This document shows positions 44,700-55,895 of a stretch of DNA of 64,000 bases, piece after piece. This DNA is from Hemerocallis citrina (taxonomy: Eukaryota; Streptophyta; Magnoliopsida; Asparagales; Asphodelaceae): contig CM030360.1 in NCBI GenBank assembly GCA_017893485.1, positions 4,328,467-4,392,466 of the forward strand, in the 5' to 3' direction. The position numbers and the translations under genes were made by a program. The notes beneath the pieces are model-generated. The model was not told the origin of the DNA. It did no database searches and saw nothing but the letters and a program-made list of their open reading frames with translations. Numbering within the stretch: the first letter of the stretch is position 1; the number at the start of each line of letters is the position of its first letter.

Positions 44700-46242
44700 A
44701 TGCCTCCTAAGAAGGTCAGATCCAGAGGATCCAACTGTGGGGCCAACCCCGCCGATCAGACAGAGGAAGTCCCTGTCAATCCTGTTCCGCAGCCCGAACT
44801 TCCTCCCCCGGTCCAGCAGGGCCAACCTCCTCTTCCCAAACAACAACCCCCCAATGGCCCTTCCGGCCATAACGGGCGAAGGCAGAAGCAGCCCTTCAAC
44901 CCAGACCATGTCTCGGTTCATAATGAATCCTCGGATTCAATGGCTTCTCATCACCCCGACCTCCGCAATACAATTAATCCTGAACCGCCAGAAGGATGAG
45001 GACCTGCGCACCCACCTAGATGAGAGGCGGGCCCGAGAGGGAGCCTCCCGCCAGCATCAGGGTGAGCGGTCCCCCCACCGCCAAGACGGTAAGAGGTCTC
45101 CAGACCGCCGGGGCCAAGCGGCATCTCCCGAGCGACGCAGGAGGAGGCCCCATTCCCCTGCGGATCTGCATCATCCGAGGAACAATGAGGCGCCTATCAC
45201 CCGCGCCGAGTTCCTACAATTTCAGCAGACCGTGCTGCAGGCCCTCAACCTTCGCTCCGGCAACCAAAATGCCCAGAGGGTCCCAATACCCCCGCGGGTT
45301 CCCAGTCCTCACCACCGATCCAGGAGTCCTCTCCCGGCTAACAGTCGCCAGCAGAATCGCAACAGTCCCCGCCGATCCCAGGACTACCGGCGCCGCAGTC
45401 CCGGCTCCCCTTCCTATGAAGATGAGTCCAGAGGATCGTTTGATTATCAGCGGAGGGACGATGCCCTCCACCGCCGTCTCCATGAGGTGGAGAGGCGCAT
45501 CGTTCGCATAGACAGAGAGGAAGAGTCTCGAGCAGGGACCGTCCGGCCCAGCAGATCCCCTTTCTCTCGGACGATCATGGAGGCCCCCATACCGAGGGGT
45601 TTCAAACCTCCGCAGTTTGAAACGTACTCAGGGGAGTCCGACCCAGTTGATCACGTCGAAAGCTTCAAGACCTTTATGCTGATCCATCAAGCTTCCGACG
45701 CCATGCTCTGCAAGACCTTTCCAGCCACCCTCAGGGGGTCGGCTCGGGAATGGTACTCCAGGCTCGCCCCCTCTTCCATCTTCTCGTTCGAGCAGTTCGA
45801 AACACTGTTCATAACTCACTTTGTGAGTAGTCGGCGAGCCGAGAAGACGAGCCTCTCCCTACTCAACCTTCGGCAAGAAAGGGAGAGAAACTGAGGGACT
45901 ATGTGAAGAGATTCACCGCAGAAGTCAGGTCTATCGCCTCCCTGGACCAGTCAGTGGCGACTGTTGCGTTCCAGTCGAACGTCCTCAACTCCAACCTCCG
46001 GTCGTCCTCGCCAAGAAGCCCCCGCACAACTTCGCCGACCTTCTCCTGAGATGCGAGAAGTACATCCGGGCGGAGGAGGCCGAGTGCCTCCCGAACTTCG
46101 GAGGATCGGCCTCCGGATCGAAGAGGAAGGCGACCGAGGAGGAGGGATCGAAGAAGAAGCAGAAGGACAACGGCGGTCAGCACCATCCTCCCCCTAGGTT
46201 CGAGAAGTTCACTCCCTCACCACCAATGTATCCACTATCCTG
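44700..46242 (+). pseudogene. Gypsy-B gag, four frameshifts
   Basis: ATG 44700 (MPPKKVRSRGS), aligned with Gypsy-A gag. Frame changes, each one or a few bases, lie near 44985-44995 (after INPEPPEG), 45883 (LRQ then RERN instead of QKGEKLRDY), 46005-46010 (after NLRSS) and 46213 (in FTP..TTNVSTI). Content is the same as Gypsy-A: Pro/Arg/Ser-rich N-terminus, capsid domain with EWYSRLAP and FVSSRRAEKTS. The zinc-knuckle-like end (CRYHRDHGHETNDC) lies in the next open block. The protein cannot be made intact. Confidence 0.88.
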
Positions 46243-47715
46243 ATGGAAGTGGAGAAGGAAGGCCTGATACCCCCCGCTCCGAGGATAAACACCCCGGCCA
46301 AGAGGAGAAACAAAGAGAAATGGTGCCGTTATCACCGGGATCACGGCCACGAGACCAACGACTGCCGGGCGTTGAAAAATGAGATAGAGGCCCTCATCCA
46401 GAGGGGGCAGCTGGCCAAATTTGTGAAAGCAAGTGACTGGGTGGACCGCACTACTCCTCCGCCTCGGGGGGCTAACAAGCGCTCCGAGCGGCGCGATGAA
46501 ACCCCCGAGTTTGAGGAAGAGCGGGTCCTGCACCTCATCCACGGAGGCCCCATGGGGGGCTCCTCCAATTCCTCCCGGAAGGCCTTCGTCCGAGAGGTCA
46601 ATTCAGTCCACAGCGCTCCTCCCCCCAAAGGCCTCGGCGTCCCGGTGACCTTCTCTGATGAAGACCTCGAAGGGGTCCGGACCCCCCACTGCGACGCACT
46701 GGTTATCGACCTCCGCATGGCCAACTTCAAAGTGCAGAGGATCTTAGTAGACAACGGGAGTTCGGTCAACATCCTCTTCCTCTCGGCCTTCCGAGGGCTG
46801 CAGCTGTCGCGGGACCGTCTCAAGCCGACCGGTTACACGCTCCACGGGTTCACGGGGGTACCAGTAACCGTCGAAGGAGTCATAACCCTAGACGTGACCA
46901 CTGGGAAGGCCCCTACTACCCGTACCGAGCCAATGGACTTCATGGTCGTCGACGTCCCGGCCGCGTACAATGTCATCCTAGGCCGACCCGGCCTAGCTAC
47001 CCTGGAAGCTGTCCCCTCAGCATACCATCATAAAATAAAGTTTCCCACTCGGTCGGGAGTGGGAGAAGTCAGGGGCAGCCAAGAGACGGCTCGGAAGTGC
47101 TATATGACTTCCACTGGGGGACCAGTGCTCTCCCTCGAGACTCTGAAAATCTCCGAGCCGAAAGCCCGACCCACGTCCGAGCCGGCAGACGAGTTGGAAG
47201 AAGTGTTCTTCTTGGACCAGGACCCGAGCCAAAAGTTCCTCATCAGCAAGTCCTTACCGACTGCGCTTTGTTCCGACTTGGTGCACTGCATCCGGGATAA
47301 CCGCGACCTGTTTGCTTGGTCAGCCGCGGATATGCCCGGGATTTCAGAGGACCTGCTAGTCCACCACCTAAGTGTCGAACCGGGGTGCAAACCGGTTCAG
47401 CAGAAGAGACGAAAATTCGCTCCCGAGCGACAGCAGGCCATCAAGGAGGAGGTGGATAAACTCTTGAAGGCTAAGTTCATACAGGAGGTAAACTACCCCG
47501 AGTGGCTCTCCAATGTTGTAATGGTCAAGAAGTCCAACGGCTCTTGGAGGATATGCATCGACTTCACCGACCTGAATAAGGCGTGTCCGAAGGACCCCTT
47601 CCCTCTTCCAAATATCGACACCCTCATTGATGCCACCTCGGGCCATGAGCTCCTCAGCTTCATGGACGCCTTCTCCAGCTATAATCAGATCCGAATGTTC
47701 CCCCCGGACATACCG
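46243..47715 (+). pseudogene. Gypsy-B gag end, protease and N-terminal half of RT (truncated)
   Basis: One open frame runs from MEVEKEGLIPPAP through the zinc-knuckle-like motif, straight across the gag-pol junction (EALIQRGQLAKFV, where Gypsy-A has a stop), the protease motif DNGSS (about 46750) and RT up to MDAFSSYNQIRMFPPDIP. At 47715 the frame jumps into the 110-bp array and ends by chance at 47829. RT fingers/palm are partly present; YVDD, RNase H and integrase are deleted. The junction has the trinucleotide CCG shared by both sides. Shows that gag and pol form one frame in this family. Confidence 0.9.
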
Positions 47716-48262
47716 TTGAACTACACCGATGGTTCGGAGTCCAACACTCGGCTCGACTTTACCTCCTCGGCTCGCCCCCGGACAAGCCAGAGGTATATCG
47801 CCGTTCGGAATTGCTCCCACAACCGTTGAACTACACCGATGGTTCGGAGTCCAACACTCGGCTCGACTTTACCTCCTCGGCTCGCCCCCGGACGAGCCAG
47901 AGGTAGATCGCCGTTCGGAATTGCTCCCACAACCGTTGAACTACACCGATGGTTCGGAGTCCAACACTCGGCTCGACTTTACCTCCTCGGCTCACCCCCG
48001 GACGAGCCAGAGGTAGATCGTCATTCGGAACTGCTCCCACAACCGTTGAACTACACCGATGGTTCGGAGTCCAACACTCGGCTCGACTTTACCTCCTCGG
48101 CTCGCCCCCGGACGAGCCAGAGGTAGATCGCCGTTCGGAATTGCTCCCACAACCGTTGAACTACACCGATGGTTCCGGAGTCCAACACTTGGTTTCATTC
48201 TACTCCCCAAGCTTGCTTCGCAGCAGACTAGGAGTGGACCACCATTCGGAATTGCTCCCACA
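47712..48262. repeat. 110-bp tandem array (5 copies)
   Basis: Copies start with GTTGAACTACACCGATGGTT at 47715, 47825, 47935, 48045 and 48155; the first four are nearly identical and the fifth diverged. Homologous in reverse orientation to the ~105-bp half-units of the Gypsy-A 209-bp array. Open frames here are artefacts. Confidence 0.92.
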
Positions 48263-48379
48263 ACCGTCGAACGCACGCCATGACCGACGAGTCCTACAAA
48301 GAAAAAGAGCTCGGCTCACCCCTCGACTTCGCAAGAAGAGGGAGACCGAAGCACTGTTCGGCCCCATAATCCGAGCCAT

Positions 48380-48750
48380 CTTGTCTCGAAGCCGAAACCC
48401 GAAACCCCACGCCTTCGGTCGGCTGCCGAGCAGGGGCCTTTCCGACACTGCAAACGAAGAAAACCCACTTTCTCCTCAACTTTCGTGTCGGATCTCGATC
48501 AGACGGCCCAGATCTTCACCGACGCTAAACGACAAGATAGCGTTTTCTTGAGAACTGAGCCGCCTCGAGATTCGTGCCATCATCCAACGGTCCGGATCTT
48601 GTCAGAGTCGCTAAAATGACAAGATAGTGTTCCCGTAGGGACCGGTTTGCCTCGAGATTCTTGCCGATGCCGCAACACGCACGGCTCGTAGACCTCGGCA
48701 CGGCCAACACATTTACAAGCAAGACAAACGCGAAGAGCAACAAAAGACAT
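48380..48750. repeat. 223-bp-type repeat segment next to the antisense gene end
   Basis: Related to the 223-bp units at 54430-55500 and to one at 53255-53460 (shared CGGTCGGCTGCCGAGCA, CTTTCTCCTCAACTTTCG, ACGACAAGATAG). The same repeat family therefore lies on both sides of the antisense gene. Confidence 0.8.
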
Positions 48751-48769
48751 GCTAGTTATGGAAAGAAAT

Positions 48770-48775
48770 TTTATT
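48770..48775 (-). terminator. Poly(A) signal of the Gypsy-B antisense unit
   Basis: AATAAA on the minus strand, about 90 nt after the last antisense stop codon (48865). Confidence 0.55.
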
Positions 48776-48864
48776 GATTAACGGGGCATAATACAAAGCA
48801 ATCCTCCCATAGTTACAAAGCATTAGAAAACAAAAACACAGCGCCGACCCGCAACACTTCGTCT

Positions 48865-49317
48865 TCAAACAGAAGTGTCTTCACTGATCCGTTCGGTCGC
48901 CAGCCCATCCGCTTCGGCTGATAGTTCCTCTGCCTCCTTCCGAAGCTTCGCCTCTACGGTCTGCAAGTGACGGATCTCGGAGAGCAAATCATCCCGCTCG
49001 GCTATCACCTTCGACTGGTTGTGCCGAATACACAGGACCCGAAGAGCGTTGCTAAAAGCGGTCTGCGAGTCTTCGCCCTCTCCCACGGGGGTCGCCTCGC
49101 TGATCCTACTCTCCAGACGTTGGATCTCGGCATCTTGTTGGCCGAGGACGGACTGAAGGTGGGCCCGCTCGCTCTCAGATCGGCGTAACTCCAGCTCGAC
49201 ACTATAAAGCCGCTCTCGGCACTTCGTCGAGCACGACTTCGTCGCTCCTGAAGTTGCCCCGGTATCAGCATCATCGTCCGAGCCGTTGGAATCAGTGTAT
49301 TGGGATGCCCCCACGAG
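48865..49317 (-). CDS. Antisense terminal exon, copy b (coiled coil, truncated)
   Basis: Acceptor TTCTTTTCAG ends at 49318; the exon opens in phase 0 at CTC (49317), the same position and bases as the Gypsy-A exon at 170, and stops at 48865-48867 (about 150 codons). Coiled-coil protein with CRERLYSVELELRRSESERA, then AERDDLLSEIRHLQTVEAKL. It matches the N-terminal half of the Gypsy-A exon and then ends early (ERISEDTSV), lacking the RGITFYE block. About 100 bp to its right is copy a, which has that block. Confidence 0.65.
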   Translation of the reverse strand, partial: LVGASQYTDSNGSDDDADTGATSGATKSCSTKCRERLYSVELELRRSESERAHLQSVLGQQDAEIQRLESRISEATPVGEGEDSQTAFSNALRVLCIRHNQSKVIAERDDLLSEIRHLQTVEAKLRKEAEELSAEADGLATERISEDTSV

Positions 49318-49496
49318 CTGAAAAGAAGGGAAAACGAATAGCAAAATTTCAATACACTGCCGAAGTCCAACACTTGGGAATTTTCTAAACAAACTTTCAG
49401 ATTCGTATTCAGATATAATAGTGTTACAGACGGCCAGACCGACCCCACAATTTAGTTTTTACAATAGCCAGAAAGAAAAAACATAAAACGACATGA

Positions 49497-50336
49497 TCAG
49501 GGCCTCTTCGGAAGGGGAACGCTTCGGTTTAAGGAAACGCGAGGATGACGAGGCCTAACCTCCGAACTCGATCCTAAACCAACGAAACGTGACCCCCCTT
49601 CGCTGCTGACCCTAATTGTGGCGCCGACCGAGGCTCCGCTCGACGAGACGGCCACGCTACTCTGAGCGTCGGTAGGGCTCCGCCTAGCCACAGGCAAACG
49701 TGTCGCAAGTTCGTAAAATGTAATCCCTCTCTTGCTCTCTTCACGAGTACACGATGTACTGCGGACGTTGGCCCTCTCAGGCAGAGGCTTGAGCGACGCG
49801 ACCTCTTCTTCCAGTTCAATGATTCTATCTCTCAGAGCGTCATCCTTCGCCAACTTCTTCAAACGAGGGAGCCTAGACGAGCCCGAGACGTTGACACTAT
49901 CGGTCGCGAGCCGTCGGTAATGGGTGACCTCAATCCCCCTATCTATCGTGATCCTCCTAAGCTTGTCGACCTCGGCCAGCAGCTTCTTGCGCTCGGACGA
50001 CACCTTCTCCAGCTCGGAAGCAAGCTTCTCTTCTTCCGCCGAACGACCTCGCCCCGCTACCTCCAAGTGTCGGATCTTGGCCGAGAGCTCTTCGTTCGTA
50101 CGCTCGGCGACGGCGAGCTCCCTACTAAGTCGCTCGACCTCGCCCTCGGGAGAAGGGACTGAGGCTCGTTTTCGTAGCTGGTTTAGCTTGCGACACTGCC
50201 CCCTGGCCAGCGCCTTTATCTCCTCCAGTTTCAGAAGCATGTAAAAGCGCTTATCTTGGCTCAGCGACAGCTCTCGTTTTGTCTTGGTCAGTTCTTTATG
50301 AAGGTACGAAACCTCCGTGATCGGACTGAACTTCAC
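49497..50336 (-). CDS. Antisense terminal exon, copy a (coiled coil)
   Basis: Acceptor CTGCTTTTCAG ends at 50337; phase 0 opens with GTGAAGTTCAG, so the frame is more likely an exon than an independent ORF with a GTG start. 279 codons. Long coiled coil (ELAVAERTNEELSAKIRHLE, KLASELEKVSSERKKLLAEV), then RSTSCTREESKRGITFYELA, a Ser-rich stretch and basic end VPLPKRP. The C-terminal half matches the Gypsy-A exon 170-1120; the N-terminal part differs from it. A weak donor inside the last exon of the main gene (AAG|GTCGAC just before its stop) would join it in frame. Confidence 0.6.
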   Translation of the reverse strand: MKFSPITEVSYLHKELTKTKRELSLSQDKRFYMLLKLEEIKALARGQCRKLNQLRKRASVPSPEGEVERLSRELAVAERTNEELSAKIRHLEVAGRGRSAEEEKLASELEKVSSERKKLLAEVDKLRRITIDRGIEVTHYRRLATDSVNVSGSSRLPRLKKLAKDDALRDRIIELEEEVASLKPLPERANVRSTSCTREESKRGITFYELATRLPVARRSPTDAQSSVAVSSSGASVGATIRVSSEGGSRFVGLGSSSEVRPRHPRVSLNRSVPLPKRP

Positions 50337-50549
50337 CTGAAAAGCAGAGATAAATCCGATGGGCCAACACTTGGAAACATTTACAACTAATCATACACAA
50401 AATCCGAGACTCAACACTTGGATGAATTTTGGCCAAACAAACTGTTTTCATTCAAAACCGAGAAGAAAGTTTTACAAGAGCGGTGGCCAGTCCGCAGTTA
50501 GGCTTACAAAAAGAAACAAAATAGCAAAAGACTAAAAGAGGCAACCAAG

Positions 50550-52888
50550 TCAGGGGTCGACCTTTTTGCCGTTCGGGTCCGTCGACCCCTCGGCCTTGTC
50601 CTCGTCCTCGCCCTCGTCTTCGTCCCCGTCCTCGCTCCCACTCTCCTCCTCAGAGTAGTCCTCCTCTTCCTCCTCGGCCTCGGTCTCGCCCGGGCCTTCG
50701 ACACCTTCTGTCTGCCCCTCAGGATCGAGCATCCTCTGGGGAACCTCCTCCTCCCCCTCCACGGGGTCGTAGAAACGGTAGGAAGACGTGTCGAAACCCG
50801 GATTCCTGGCGGCGACGTGGAGCAAGGCCCGACCATACGCGTCCTCCATGTTCTTGAACATATGTTGCACGGCCTCCTCCTGCACAGCCTTCTTCACCTT
50901 CTTCACCTTAGACCGATGTTTGGCCATGATCTTCTCGGCCCTCTTCCGAGCCCTCTCCGCTTCCGACCGAGTATTGGCCAGCTCCTCCTTCAGTTCGGCA
51001 GCCTCCTTCTCCGAAGCCTCGAGCTTGGCCACCGCGTCCTTCGACAGCTGAATGGCGTCGGCCAGCTGCTTCTCCAGCCCGGCCACTTCGGCGCCCCTCT
51101 TCAACGAGAGGAGTTGCTCGGCATCAAGCAGCTTCGTGACCTTGACGCGCTCCACCCTCTCCCGCTCATACTCCTGTTCCTTGCCCGCAAACTCCTCGAG
51201 CAGGAAGTTGAAGTGGCAGAGGGTCTGAAAAGAGGACAACCAATTAGAACCCGAACACAGGAACTTAGGAAATTCTCAGAAAAAGTTTCAATGAGAAAGG
51301 GTTCAGTCCACTTACCGACATGGTGTTCCGAGCGATCTGCATCACGGCGTCTCCTGCCAGCCCAGCCTTTAAGGCCGCTCGATCCTTTGGGGTCGGCAGG
51401 TGCCTCACCGCCTCCATGCAGATGTTGCCGTTGCCCAAGAAGCCGTCGACATTCATCACCTGCCAGTCAGGGATAAAGATCTGCTTGTGCCTCTCGGTCA
51501 AGATCTTCTCCGCATCGGCAGTAAGGGGCGGAACCAGGAGGGATAGCACCTCCTTCACGCCGAATGCACTGCTCGACGAGCCAGGAGCGTCCCCTTTCGA
51601 GGTCGGTGTCGGCGCGCCTGAGGTAGGATGGTCGAGGACCATGACGTCCCCCTGCTCGGAACCAGCCTCCGAAACAACGACCTTCGGCTGGTCGGTGACC
51701 TTCGCGACCGAATGTATCTTCGAGGCTCGGCCACCTTGAGGCCCCGCCGAAGGCCTCTTCTTCTTCGTCTCCTGCTCCGCCGCCCTGGCCTTCGCCATCA
51801 GAGCTTTGTAGTCCATCTTCATCGTCTCTGCACAAGCCGAACGAAAAAAGTTAGAAAAATTTTCATAAACTTTAAGCAAAGAGTATAAATACCAGAAGCA
51901 TACTAGGGTCGATCGGACTGAGACCCCCTCGAAACAGAGCCTCCTCGGTAATATCTTTCCAGCTTAACGTTGGCAGAGCGAGGAGCTTCTTGAGGACCTC
52001 TACTTCCTCGTCACTCAACGCCGGCTCCTTCTTGGCTCGCTTGGGCAGCCCATCCTTCACCCAAACTATCGGGATCACCCACGGCGCAGGAGCCCGGATG
52101 ATGAAATACTTCTCCTTCCAGTGTTTGATCGAGTCCGGGTTCTCGACCAACTTCACGCCCGTCCGTGGCGAAAGATAGAACCTCTATTCGTTTCGGCTCG
52201 GCTGACAAGGTCGGTAGAGGCTCCGAAAGAGAAACATGCTAGGTGCGGCACCGACCTCTTGGCACCGGAGGAAAAACACCATGACGTGCCTCCAGGTGTT
52301 CGGCATCAGCTGGGCGGGGCTCAAACCGTACCAGTTCAAGACATCAACTACGAACGGATGAAGGGGAAAGCGGAGCCCGGTGATGAGAGAGTCGACAGGA
52401 AAGACGCACACATCTGTCGAAGACTTCGTATTGGCCCGGAAGCCTGGCCCGGGGAGTAGCATCCCGTACTCGGTGGGGATCCGGAATCCCTTTCGGATCA
52501 GATGTAGATCGGCCTCCGTAAGAGACGAGATGGTATGGTCCACCTCGGACAGCTCTCTCGGTTCATTCTCCTCCACCGACTTGGCCATGCCTTGGGTCAC
52601 CTTCTCCAAGATATCCTCAGCATAGTCCCGAATGCCCCCCACGCTCGACAGAGCAATGGGCTGCCGACCGAACGCCCCCGCCGTCTTCGGCTGCTCGACG
52701 ATCGTGACTACTCCTTTACCCTTTTGTGACGTCGCCGCGACCTCCTGCGGTGCCTCGGCTACTTCGCCCTCTCTGTCCGGACGAACGACACTCTGATCGG
52801 TCGGCTCCACCACCTCCTTTCCTTTGCCCGCTCGGCCTACGGCTTGCTCCAAGGCGGGGGTCTCATCCGAGGAAGTAATCTTAACCAT
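50550..52888 (-). CDS. Gypsy-B antisense gene: Transposase_28-type N-terminus, acidic coiled-coil C-terminus
   Basis: Three exons: 51893-52888, 51316-51825 and 50550-51224, with GT-AG introns 51826-51892 and 51225-51315, all phase 0; about 726 codons. Exon 1 holds the 'putative gypsy-type transposon' region (PF04195-like): FRIPTEYGMLLPGPG, LRFPLHPFVVDVLNWYGLSP, NTWRHVMVFFLRC. Exon 2 is Lys/Ser-rich, then ends with a globular-looking part. Exon 3 is a coiled coil (VAGLEKQLADAIQLSKDAVA) followed by a very acidic tail. One TAG (52184-52186) in exon 1, where Trp is likely (RNE-W-RFYLSP), is the only break. Runs opposite to gag-pol with its own TATA box. Function unknown; such proteins are widespread in plant gypsy elements. 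Confidence 0.8.
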
Positions 52889-53080
52889 TTTCTAAAGAAA
52901 GGGGAAGGAGACTGACCTCGAAGTGACAGCTACGGTCGGAAAAGTTCACCGGAAACAGAGAACGCCTCGCCGCGACAGCTAGCAGCACCACCAAGGAGCT
53001 GAAAACTTCGAAGGTGAAAGTAAAAACTGAAGAGAGAGAGTAAAAGTGAATAATGAGACTGGGATTAAGGGGGGGTGAAG

Positions 53081-53087
53081 ATTTATA
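53081..53087 (-). promoter_or_regulatory. TATA box of the antisense gene
   Basis: Minus strand CTATAAATC, about 195 nt before the ATG at 52888, preceded by a T-rich stretch. The position suits a leader of roughly 160 nt. Confidence 0.5.
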
Positions 53088-53765
53088 GTAAAAAAGGAAC
53101 GTCCCTTGGACTTCCAAACGTAAGGGTACGACTTTTGGGCCGCTCTCGAAACGTCGCGAAGGTCCAAAACCACTCCGCCTCCTCACCAAGTCAAGCAGTT
53201 CGGCACCACAGGATCTAAATCCGAGTCACATGCAGTCCGAACTCAACTGTAAAGGTCTCCGGTCGGCTACCGAGCAAGTGCCGTTCCGACCCTGCAAACG
53301 GAGAAAACCCAATTTCTCCTCAACTTTCGTGTAAGATCTCGATCAGACGGCCCAGATCTCGCCGAGGACACTAAACGACAAGATAGTGTTTTCTTGAGAA
53401 GTGTGCCCATCTCGAGATGCATGTCGACATCCGACGGCTCAGATTGCATCGCGTCGCTCGGACGACCGTGCCTTCAGACCCCGGTCGGCCCAGAATGTCG
53501 CTCGGACAACCGCGCCCTCCGACGGCCCACCTCTGCCTAAAGAAGCTTGAAAAGTTTTGATTAAAAGTTCTAAGGCACCGCCCTCGGCGAGCACCCCAGG
53601 CCCCACTTCTCGGTCGGCATTCCTCTCACCCATGAGCAAAGCAAAGCCTCCGGCCTCATAGCCGAAGCCTCTAATTGTTCAAGGATCAGAGAGAAACCGC
53701 CGATTCACGGGGCCCGGTCAATAGCAGATCGGCACGCTTCCTCTCATTCCGAAGCTGCAGTTCCT

Positions 53766-54170
53766 CGGATCCGGACTTAGGTCATCACCTCTTCTACCGT
53801 GACCTTCCCCGACCCTGACACCCACTTTGGGGCACTCAGAGTCAGGAGAAGACCATGGTGGAAGAACGACCACCCGTCCTTCCGAAACAAACTCCCCCCT
53901 CGGATTCGGACCAGGGTCATCACCTCTTCTACCGTGATCTCCCCCGACCCTAACACCCACTTTGGAGCAGTCAGAATCGGGTGAAGACCACGGTGGAAGA
54001 ACGATCACCCGTCCTCCCGAAGCAAACTCTCCCCTCGGGCCAGACTTGGGTCATCACCTCTCCTACCATGATCTCCCCCGACCCTGACACCCACACCGGA
54101 GCCGTCAGGAACGGGAGAAGAACAAGGCAAAAGAGTGACCACCCCTCCGGACCTCGAAGGTGGAATTACC
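53766..54170. repeat. 134-135-bp tandem array (3 copies)
   Basis: Copies marked by GTCATCACCTCT(T/C)CTACC at 53781, 53916 and 54050, with GACCCTGACACCCAC shared. Lies upstream of the antisense promoter. Confidence 0.85.
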
Positions 54171-54429
54171 CATGGCAGATACCTCCGAGGTCTCACACTC
54201 TACATTGTTGCGACTGAAATGACAAGGGGAATGGAGTACTTATAGCCTACCTTCCAAGAACCAGCCATTATGACCCTCGGAAGTTGAAACACCACGCATT
54301 AAATGAAGGGCGTCATTATTAATGACCCTGGGAAGATGGAACGTCGCATGAATCCTAGAACGCCATTAATGCCCTCGAAAATTGAACCATACCGAGGTCC
54401 GTTCCTCCCTACGTCTCGGAACGCTCTTC

Positions 54430-55500
54430 CACGCTTGGACTGCCGAAATCCCATGCCATCGGTCGGCTACCGAGCAAGTGCCTTCCCGAGCCTGTAAACG
54501 GAGAAAACTCACTTTCTCCTAAACTTTCGCATCGGATCTCAATCAGATGGCCCAGATCTCGCCGAGGACACTAAACGACAAGATAGTGTTTTCTTGAGAA
54601 ATGTGCCCGTCTTGAGATGCTCGTCGTCATCCAACGACTCAGACTTCGCCACGTCGCTCGGATTGCCGAATCCCCACGCCTTCAGTCGGCTGCCGAGCAA
54701 GTGCCTTCCCGAGCCTGTAAACGGAGAAAACTCACTTTCTCCTCAACTTTCGCGTCGGATCTCAATCAAACGGCCCAGATCTCGCCGAGGACACTAAACG
54801 ACAAGATAGTATTTTCTTGAGAAATGTGCCCATCTTGAGATGTGCGTCGTCATCCAACGACTCAGACTTCGCCACGTCGCTCGGATTGCCGAAACCCCAT
54901 GCCTTCGGTCGGCTGCCGAGCAAGTACCTTTCCGATCCTGCAAACGGAGAAAACTCACTTTCTCCTCAACTTTCGCGTCGGATCTCAATCAGACGGCCCA
55001 GATCTCGCCAAGGACACTAAACGACAAGATAGTATTTTCTTGAGAAATGTGCCCGTCTTGAGATGCGCGTCGTCATCCAACGACTCAGCTTGCGCCACGT
55101 CGCTCGGCCTGCCGAACCCCTATCCCTCCGGTCGGCAGCCGAGCAAGCTCCTTCCCGAGCTCGCAAACGGAGAAAAAAGCATCCGAGCCATAACAACCGT
55201 TGGATCTCTCAGAAATTCGTGCTTCTAATGATGAACGATCCAGATTGCACCACGTGCGCTAGAAGACAAGATAGCGTTTTCATGGGATTCACTCCATCAT
55301 CCAGTGGCTCAGATTGCGCCACGTCGCTCGGCCTGCCGAACCCCTATCCCTCCGGTCGACAGCCGAGCAAGCGCCTTCCCGAGCTCGCAAACGGAGAAAA
55401 AAGCATCCGAGCGATAACAACCGATGGATCTCTCAGAAATTCGTGCCCGTCCATGATCAAGGGCCCAGATCGAGCCACGATATAAATCGGTATTTAAAAT
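54430..55500. repeat. 223-bp tandem array (about 5 copies)
   Basis: Copies marked by (A/G)GTCGGCT at 54461, 54684, 54907, 55130 and 55354. Shared blocks are CGAGCAAGTGCCTTCCCGAG, AACGGAGAAAA and GCCACGTCGCTCGG. The first three are close; the last two share an inner substitution (AAAAAAGCATCCGAGC). One more unit is at 53255-53460 and a relative at 48380-48750. Confidence 0.9.
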
Positions 55501-55895
55501 CATTTTTTATTTATTTAAATCGTTCTATTTATTTAAAAATTGCGAAAAAAATGCTAAAAATTTGGGAAAATTAACTAAAAATTCTAGAAAATGATTAAAA
55601 ATTCGGGGGTATATTTTTGAGCCCCTGAATTATTGCCTAGAAAGCACTGTTAAGGCCCCCGAGCGATTAGTGAACACATCGCAAAATTAAATGAATAATC
55701 CGAAAAAATAGATAAAAGCCGTCAAATACTCGATATGGCTAGAGAACAGCACATGGCATCAAAAAATTACCTCACTACCCCCTTCGAGATTCAAAATCCT
55801 CCATTTGGACTCCGATACAACTCCATTAGCCACCAAAACAGTTAAACTACTCCTCAAAGGCTGATCACACTCAGTCTTTAGGAGTGGGGGGCTCG

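Noticed and set aside
44589..45511. Long open frames opposite or out of phase to Gypsy-B gag (for example 45020-45511)
   Set aside because: GC-rich shadow frames; the gag frame itself aligns with Gypsy-A over the same stretch.
47715..48551. Open frames of 95-200 codons at the left part of Gypsy-B's repeat region
   Set aside because: Generated by the 110-bp array (110 is not divisible by 3, so the same peptides recur in all frames) and the following 223-type repeat.
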